This document shows positions 34,572 through 38,678 of a DNA stretch of 38,678 nucleotides, one piece after another. The stretch covers positions 1-38,678 of the forward strand of contig NZ_REBQ01000096.1 in NCBI RefSeq assembly GCF_007692655.1, written 5' to 3'. Source of the stretch: Halomonas sp. GTDB lineage: Bacteria; Pseudomonadota; Gammaproteobacteria; Pseudomonadales; Halomonadaceae. Within the stretch, counting starts at the first letter, position 1, and every line of letters starts with the position of its first letter. Made by a program: the position numbers and the translations under genes. The notes under the pieces were generated by a model. It saw nothing but the letters and a program-made list of their open reading frames with translations. It was not told the origin of the DNA and ran no database searches.

Positions 34572-34624
34572 GCCCAGAGCGGGTACTTTAATAGCCCAGA
34601 GCGGGTACTTTAATAGCCCAGAGC
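34572..34624. repeat. 22-bp tandem duplication covering the ispE 3' end
   Basis: Two exact copies of a 22-bp unit (34572-34593 and 34594-34615; it begins GCCCAGAGCGGG and ends TACTTTAATA) plus a nine-base partial third copy at 34616-34624. The unit includes the last codons of ispE (Leu-Gly-Tyr-stop), so the gene's end is copied just downstream of itself. Confidence 0.9.
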
Positions 34625-35461
34625 ATCATGAAGGGGAGAGGTGTTGAGTCCGCGTGCTACCCATGTCGGCCAGTGTTGACCTGCCAAGTGAGCGATTGTC
34701 TGTGCCTGCTGCTGTGTCTCAAAAGCAGCAAATAAACAAGCGCCCGTGCCGGTCAGCCGACTAGGTGCATACTGTGCCAGCCATTGAAGGGCTTCCGCAA
34801 TGGGCGGATAGCGCTCCTTTACTACAGCTTCACAGTCATTGCGCCACTCCGGCGCTCCCCCCTGCAGTGCGCGCGCCATAGTAATGGGGCGGCTGTCACG
34901 TGTCAATTGCGGGTCTTGGAAGACGCTTGGCGTGGAAACGCTAATGCCGGGGTGAATAATCACAAACCAGGGTGTGTCTAGGGTGACCGGCGTGAGCTGC
35001 TCGCCAACGCCTTCGGCCCAAGCGCTGTGCCCATGTACGAAGACCGGAACGTCAGCTCCTAGCTGTAGCCCGAGGCGGGCTAACGCTTGATAGGAAAAAC
35101 CTAATTGCCAGATATGATTGAGGCCGACCAGCACGGTGGCAGCGTTGGAGCTACCACCGCCCAAGCCGCCCCCCATGGGCAGCTGTTTTTCAATCGATAG
35201 CGTCGCGCCTAGGCGAGTTCCGCTGGCTTGCTGTAGAAGGTGCGCAGCGCGCACGACTAAGTTATCGTCGTGGCTAACGCCGCTTACCTCAGTCGTTAAA
35301 TGAATCTGCCCATCATCACGGCCGTGAAGGGTGAGCTGATCGCTAAGGTCAATTATCTGAAAGAGAGTTTGCAGTAAGTGGTAGCCGTCTTGACGACGGC
35401 CCACAATATGCAGCATACGATTAAGCTTAGCGGGTGCTGGTAACGTTAGCGGTGCGGTCAT
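34610..35461 (-). CDS. ispE: 4-diphosphocytidyl-2-C-methyl-D-erythritol kinase
   Basis: A 283-residue cytoplasmic GHMP kinase of the MEP isoprenoid pathway, phosphorylating CDP-ME. The N-terminal PAPAKLNRMLHIVGRRQDGY has the conserved Lys-Leu-Asn; the ATP-binding GHMP loop PMGGGLGGGSSNAA is at 95-108; LGADVPVFVHGHSAWAEGVG carries the catalytic Asp; LTGTGACLFAAF is motif 3. Length is normal. It follows lolB by 26 bases and they are surely cotranscribed. The extreme 3' end lies in a 22-bp tandem duplication. Confidence 0.96.
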   Translation of the reverse strand: MTAPLTLPAPAKLNRMLHIVGRRQDGYHLLQTLFQIIDLSDQLTLHGRDDGQIHLTTEVSGVSHDDNLVVRAAHLLQQASGTRLGATLSIEKQLPMGGGLGGGSSNAATVLVGLNHIWQLGFSYQALARLGLQLGADVPVFVHGHSAWAEGVGEQLTPVTLDTPWFVIIHPGISVSTPSVFQDPQLTRDSRPITMARALQGGAPEWRNDCEAVVKERYPPIAEALQWLAQYAPSRLTGTGACLFAAFETQQQAQTIAHLAGQHWPTWVARGLNTSPLHDALGY

Positions 35462-35487
35462 TCAAGTTCTCTTAGGCTCGCTTTTCG

Positions 35488-36162
35488 TTACTCGCCAGTG
35501 GCTTGCCACTGGTTGACAACCAGCGTGATGCGAACATCTTCGTAATTCATGACCATGCGACGGGGCAGCCATAGATCGTTGACTCTTTCCCAGTCACGGT
35601 AGTCGATTTCCCATCCGTCTTGAGCTAAATAGCTGGGGAAGCCAAACTCGTCGGTTTCCAACTGATAGCTGCCGGTGCTGTCATCGCCTGGGTCGCCAGG
35701 TAAGCCGCGTACCCAGTCGGGCATCGCGCTAACCGGTAGCGACCAGCCAAGCTGCTCTTCCATCAGCGCTTCTGGTGTTTCGGCTTCAAAGCGACCATCG
35801 CTATTGGAAAGAGAAAAACGCCCTTCGCGTCCTTCCAGTACGTTACGCCCACCGCCGAAAGGACCGCTGATCAGCATACGGAAGTAGTGGGGGTGCTGGT
35901 TCCAATCCAAGTTGGCACTGATGTTCTCTTGGGGCGTACGTAAGCCCGCTTTGCCCACCAGCGTCCAGGTATCGAACGCTTCAACGTCGGCTTGTTGGCG
36001 CTCCCACTGACCTGCTTGGCGGCCGCTTTCATCCATTGGCGCTTGGGTGGCACATCCAGCAAGAAACATGAGGGCGATACTGGCAAGCAGCAGGCGCGAA
36101 GAGCGGTAGGAAGAAGTCAATACAGATGTCCGGCGTGGTGAGGGGGACGTCATTGTCAGCAT
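35488..36162 (-). CDS. lolB: Outer-membrane lipoprotein LolB
   Basis: A 224-residue lipoprotein that receives lipoproteins from LolA and inserts them in the outer membrane. A signal sequence with a long, Ser/Arg-rich N-region ends in the lipobox LAGC (C37). The mature part shows WTLVGKAGLRTPQENISANL, DWNQHPHYFRMLISGPFGGG, the LolB-like WVRGLPG and GWEIDYRDWERVNDLWLPRR. The start at 36162 has GGAG seven bases upstream; TTG at 36168 and ATG at 36153 are alternatives. It lies next to ispE, the conserved pairing. Confidence 0.93.
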   Translation of the reverse strand: MLTMTSPSPRRTSVLTSSYRSSRLLLASIALMFLAGCATQAPMDESGRQAGQWERQQADVEAFDTWTLVGKAGLRTPQENISANLDWNQHPHYFRMLISGPFGGGRNVLEGREGRFSLSNSDGRFEAETPEALMEEQLGWSLPVSAMPDWVRGLPGDPGDDSTGSYQLETDEFGFPSYLAQDGWEIDYRDWERVNDLWLPRRMVMNYEDVRITLVVNQWQATGE

Positions 36163-36296
36163 AAACAAGCTCCATGTCAGACAGGGGGTGATGAATTCAC
36201 CAGGGTAACACTATCGCTACTCTGGCGGCTTAAGGCGTTCAGTCGTGGTGCATCACGGTTAGTGTGCACCCGTGGGCGTTAGTTCTTTACAGCGCT

Positions 36297-36338
36297 AATT
36301 CTTCAAGTTTAGTTCTTCAAGAGTCGCTCTTAAACATT
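36297..36338. repeat. 14-bp tandem units between lolB and TPR gene
   Basis: AATTCTTCAAGTTT, AGTTCTTCAAGAGT and the more degenerate CGCTCTTAAACATT follow one another. The core AGTTCTTCAAG is close to AATGCTTCAAGATC of the array beside lnt. It ends six bases before the stop codon of the TPR gene and lies upstream of lolB. Confidence 0.55.
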
Positions 36339-36343
36339 GGTGA

Positions 36344-38152
36344 TTAAGGGCTTAGCTCCGGGAGGCGCTCAAGCAGCTCATCAATTTGAGGGTGCTGGTT
36401 CGTTCTCTGCATGAATCGCTGCAGCAGCTGACGGGCTTCGTCGCTACGCCCCAGGGCATGCAGCACTTCGGCTAAGTGTGCAGCGACTTCCTGATCGGGT
36501 AGTTGGGCATAAGCACTTTCCAGCCATGGCAATGCTTCTTCCGGTTTACCAAGACGAAAGTACACCCAGCCCATGCTGTCGAGCACCGCGGGGTTGTCAG
36601 GTGCTTGCTCATAAGCGCGTTCGATAAGCGCATAGGCCTCGTCTAGGCGGCCAGGCAAATTCAGATCCGCCAAGGTGTAGCCCAGTGCGTTGAGTGCTTC
36701 TGCGTTGTCAGGGTCGGTGGCTAGCACTTGACGCAAATCTTGTTCCATCGCGGCAATGTCACCCTGTCCCCAGTGGCGCATGGCGCGCATATAGAGTAGC
36801 GAGGTATCATCAGGTGTGCGCGTGATTTCCCTGTCTAGAAGCGCACTAGCGTCTTCCTGCTGCCCCATCTCGTCTAGCAGCTGTACTTCGAGCATCACGA
36901 GTTCGGTAAAATAATTGTCGAAGCGCATGCGCTCGATACGCAAAAAGGCACGAGCGTCTAATTGGCGGTCTGCTTCAATCAGCATCTGCGCCGCTGTAGC
37001 GCGGGCAGGCAAAAACTCTTCACCTTCACGGACTTGGCGGTAATAGAGTAGGGCGTCATCAATGTCACCTTGAGATTGAGTGATCGCGCCAAGTAAGTAG
37101 TAGGCTAGGTCTGGCACATTGTCTTGGCCAATAAATGACTGTAACAAGCGCTGTGACGGGGCGGGATGCCCCTCTTCTAAATAGAGCTGCGCAAGTGCTA
37201 AACGCAGATCCTCGTTGCCGCCATGACTTTCCAGTAATGCATTCGTCTGAGCTTCGGCGGCGCTGATATTATTAAGGCGAATCTCCGCCTGGGCTAATAG
37301 CAAAATAAAACGCACGTCCTCAGGTGACAGATCAAGGCCTTGCTGGGCTGCCTGCCGAGCCACGGAGTAATCTTCCGTCTCAAGCGCCAGGCGTGCTTTG
37401 ACTAGCCATAAAGAAGCTGAGTCGGGTTCCAGAGCTGCTACTTGGTCAAGTCGCTGCTGGGCGAGTGTCGTGTCGCCCAAGGCGGCTTCAATTAAGGCCG
37501 TGGCTAACAGTACATCACTATGGTGTGTTAATTGATCAGCGTTGGGGGCGGCTAAGTGCTCACGTAGCTGTTGCAGTATTAATGTCAGTGGCGCCTCTTC
37601 TGCAACTGCAATTTCTGCAAACGCAGCAATATCACCATGGCCGCCCGCTTCAACGATCGCCAGGCGTTGATCGAGGCTGTCTAGCCAATCACCACGTTGC
37701 AGCGAAAAGGCCGCTAATAGGCGGTTAGGTGTCTCTGCCTGGGGGTCGAGCTCCCGCCAACGCAGCGCAGAAGCTTCTATCAACGACGCTTCATTGCCAA
37801 ACCGCGCAGCGAACGTGGCGCGTTCGGCTAAGGCTGGCTCGCTATAGCGCTGTGCTGCTTCCAAATAGCCTTGGCTGGCGTACCGGTAGTCGCCGCGCTG
37901 CCCGGCTAGTTCTGCGCCTAGCAGCATCGTTAGACCCGCGGCATCTAGCCCTCGTGTAATCGGAGGGGCATTGCGCATAGGGTCATCGGTCCAAGGGCCT
38001 AGAGGACCGTCCTGTACGCTTGACGAGGTTTGACAGCCGCCCAGCAAGAGTGCGGTTGCGACCACTGGCAATAGCGTCGAACAGCGAAATGCCGGGCTCT
38101 GAAATCTAGAGCCTGGAAATATAAAGCCGAGAAATGTAGAGCGAGGTCGCAT
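36344..38152 (-). CDS. TPR-repeat outer-membrane-type lipoprotein
   Basis: A 602-residue tetratricopeptide protein corresponding in position to the Pseudomonas PA4667-type protein next to hemA and lolB. The lipobox LLGGC (C40) marks a lipoprotein. The mature part is a long superhelix of TPR-like units; clear examples are SASLWLVKARLALETEDYSV, NAEALNALGYTLADLNLPGR and NPAVLDSMGWVYFRLGKPEE. It probably scaffolds envelope protein complexes; the exact role is not known. The start at 38152 (GAGAGA upstream) is preferred to the frame opening at 38209. Its signal-peptide N-region is built from 15-bp repeats. Confidence 0.88.
   Translation of the reverse strand: MRPRSTFLGFIFPGSRFQSPAFRCSTLLPVVATALLLGGCQTSSSVQDGPLGPWTDDPMRNAPPITRGLDAAGLTMLLGAELAGQRGDYRYASQGYLEAAQRYSEPALAERATFAARFGNEASLIEASALRWRELDPQAETPNRLLAAFSLQRGDWLDSLDQRLAIVEAGGHGDIAAFAEIAVAEEAPLTLILQQLREHLAAPNADQLTHHSDVLLATALIEAALGDTTLAQQRLDQVAALEPDSASLWLVKARLALETEDYSVARQAAQQGLDLSPEDVRFILLLAQAEIRLNNISAAEAQTNALLESHGGNEDLRLALAQLYLEEGHPAPSQRLLQSFIGQDNVPDLAYYLLGAITQSQGDIDDALLYYRQVREGEEFLPARATAAQMLIEADRQLDARAFLRIERMRFDNYFTELVMLEVQLLDEMGQQEDASALLDREITRTPDDTSLLYMRAMRHWGQGDIAAMEQDLRQVLATDPDNAEALNALGYTLADLNLPGRLDEAYALIERAYEQAPDNPAVLDSMGWVYFRLGKPEEALPWLESAYAQLPDQEVAAHLAEVLHALGRSDEARQLLQRFMQRTNQHPQIDELLERLPELSP
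38084..38143 (-). repeat. In-frame 15-bp tandem repeats in TPR lipoprotein signal peptide
   Basis: Four 15-bp units on the coding strand share GCTCTA-ATTTC: GCTCTACATTTCTCG, GCTTTATATTTCCAG, GCTCTAGATTTCAGA and the weaker GCCCGGCATTTCGCT. They encode five-residue units with Phe at a fixed place (TFLGF, IFPGS, RFQSP and so on), lengthening the N-region before the hydrophobic core. Confidence 0.65.
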
Positions 38153-38255
38153 GCGTCTCTCAATTAGGTGGCCGGATGCCCAGCATAGCGGCTTGGGTGC
38201 CTGCGGCAAAGTGGTGTGGGCCAGATGATAGCCTGCTGTGATAGAATGTTCCTCC

Positions 38256-38310
38256 TTGAAAAAGTGGTTCGCAATATTTATGCATAGATTATCGACTGCA
38301 TTTGAACCAC
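38256..38310 (+). promoter_or_regulatory. Possible hemA promoter region with inverted repeat
   Basis: TTGAAA at 38256-38261 is followed after 17 bases by TATGCA, a weak sigma-70 match. A GTGGTTC / GAACCAC inverted repeat (38264-38270 and 38304-38310) spans it. It lies in the 257-base divergent region between the TPR gene and hemA. The rest of that region holds no gene that I can see. Confidence 0.25.
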
Positions 38311-38409
38311 GCCAAAGACTTGTTTTAGCAAGCCCTAATTGACGGTGCAGCCGCTTGTAAGACCGGCGGTTGGCGAAAAGTCCGACACACTAGCGAAGAC
38401 GCATAACGC

Positions 38410-38678
38410 ATGACGCTTCTTGCCCTGGGAATAAATCATCGTACCGCCAGCGTGGCCGTGCGTGAGCAGGTGGCTTTTACGCCAACGCAGCTTGAAACCG
38501 CGTTGGGTGAATTGCGCAACCTGCCACAAGTCAGTGAAGCGGCGGTGCTATCTACCTGCAACCGCACAGAGCTTTACTGCGTCACGGATGCAGCTGGTGA
38601 GCAAGCTGTATTGAATTGGCTCGGACGCTTTCATAATTTACGCGTCGATGAGCTGGCTCGCTGTGCCTATCATTATCT
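38410..38678 (+). CDS. hemA: Glutamyl-tRNA reductase, N-terminal part
   Basis: The first 89 codons are visible before the right edge. The start, [20 protein letters not shown], and [11 protein letters not shown] with the nucleophilic C50 identify glutamyl-tRNA reductase, which reduces Glu-tRNA(Glu) to glutamate-1-semialdehyde, the first committed step of tetrapyrrole synthesis. It is divergent from the TPR lipoprotein gene, as in Pseudomonas. No strong ribosome-binding site precedes the ATG. Confidence 0.95.
   Translation, partial: MTLLALGINHRTASVAVREQVAFTPTQLETALGELRNLPQVSEAAVLSTCNRTELYCVTDAAGEQAVLNWLGRFHNLRVDELARCAYHY

Overview
The window reads as a chromosomal segment of a halophilic or halotolerant gammaproteobacterium, most likely Halomonas or a close relative (Halomonadaceae). 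I base this on protein style (acidic tails on Mqo, bL25 and Prc) and on gene orders typical of gammaproteobacteria (miaB-phoH-ybeY-corC-lnt; hemA divergent from a TPR lipoprotein followed by lolB-ispE-tRNA-Gln-prs-rplY-pth-ychF). No database search was possible, so the genus is an inference.

Layout. 1-9.4 kb is accessory metabolism. On the minus strand a LysR regulator is followed by a TAXI-TRAP carboxylate transporter (receptor plus fused permease) and the first codons of a D-2-hydroxyacid dehydrogenase. On the plus strand lie an FCD-type GntR regulator, a fused aconitase-family hydro-lyase with an altered cluster-ligand motif, and a flavin-reductase-like protein. Together these look like uptake and breakdown of an unidentified organic acid. 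8.2-11.6 kb holds an orphan type I periplasmic binding protein next to a chemoreceptor with an unusually long helical periplasmic domain, a possible two-protein sensor. 11.7-20.1 kb is a mixed run of small or solitary genes: DJ-1/PfpI, RHH protein, DUF1499, a broken GFA gene, a small unknown, DUF3820, exported-type malate:quinone oxidoreductase, LysR with VOC, and AraC with a zinc alcohol dehydrogenase.

20.2-38.7 kb is conserved housekeeping: lipoprotein and envelope maturation (lnt, corC, lolB, prc), RNA and translation quality (ybeY, phoH, miaB, pth, ychF, rplY), isoprenoid and nucleotide precursors (ispE, prs), aminopeptidase apeB, an ArsR regulator, three identical tRNA-Asn genes, tRNA-Met, tRNA-Gln, a TPR lipoprotein and the start of hemA. 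Clear sigma-70-like promoters are visible for tRNA-Asn, the miaB operon and tRNA-Met, and several rho-independent terminators separate the units.

The least expected signal is a set of very short tandem arrays (period 14 or 15 bp, often with an AGTnCTT core) at gene boundaries: before and after the alcohol dehydrogenase, before ychF, between lolB and the TPR gene, and, as in-frame 15-bp versions, inside the signal-peptide regions of two exported proteins. A 22-bp duplication covers the 3' end of ispE. No phage, insertion sequence, CRISPR array or rRNA was found, and no gene-free stretch exceeds about 300 bases.
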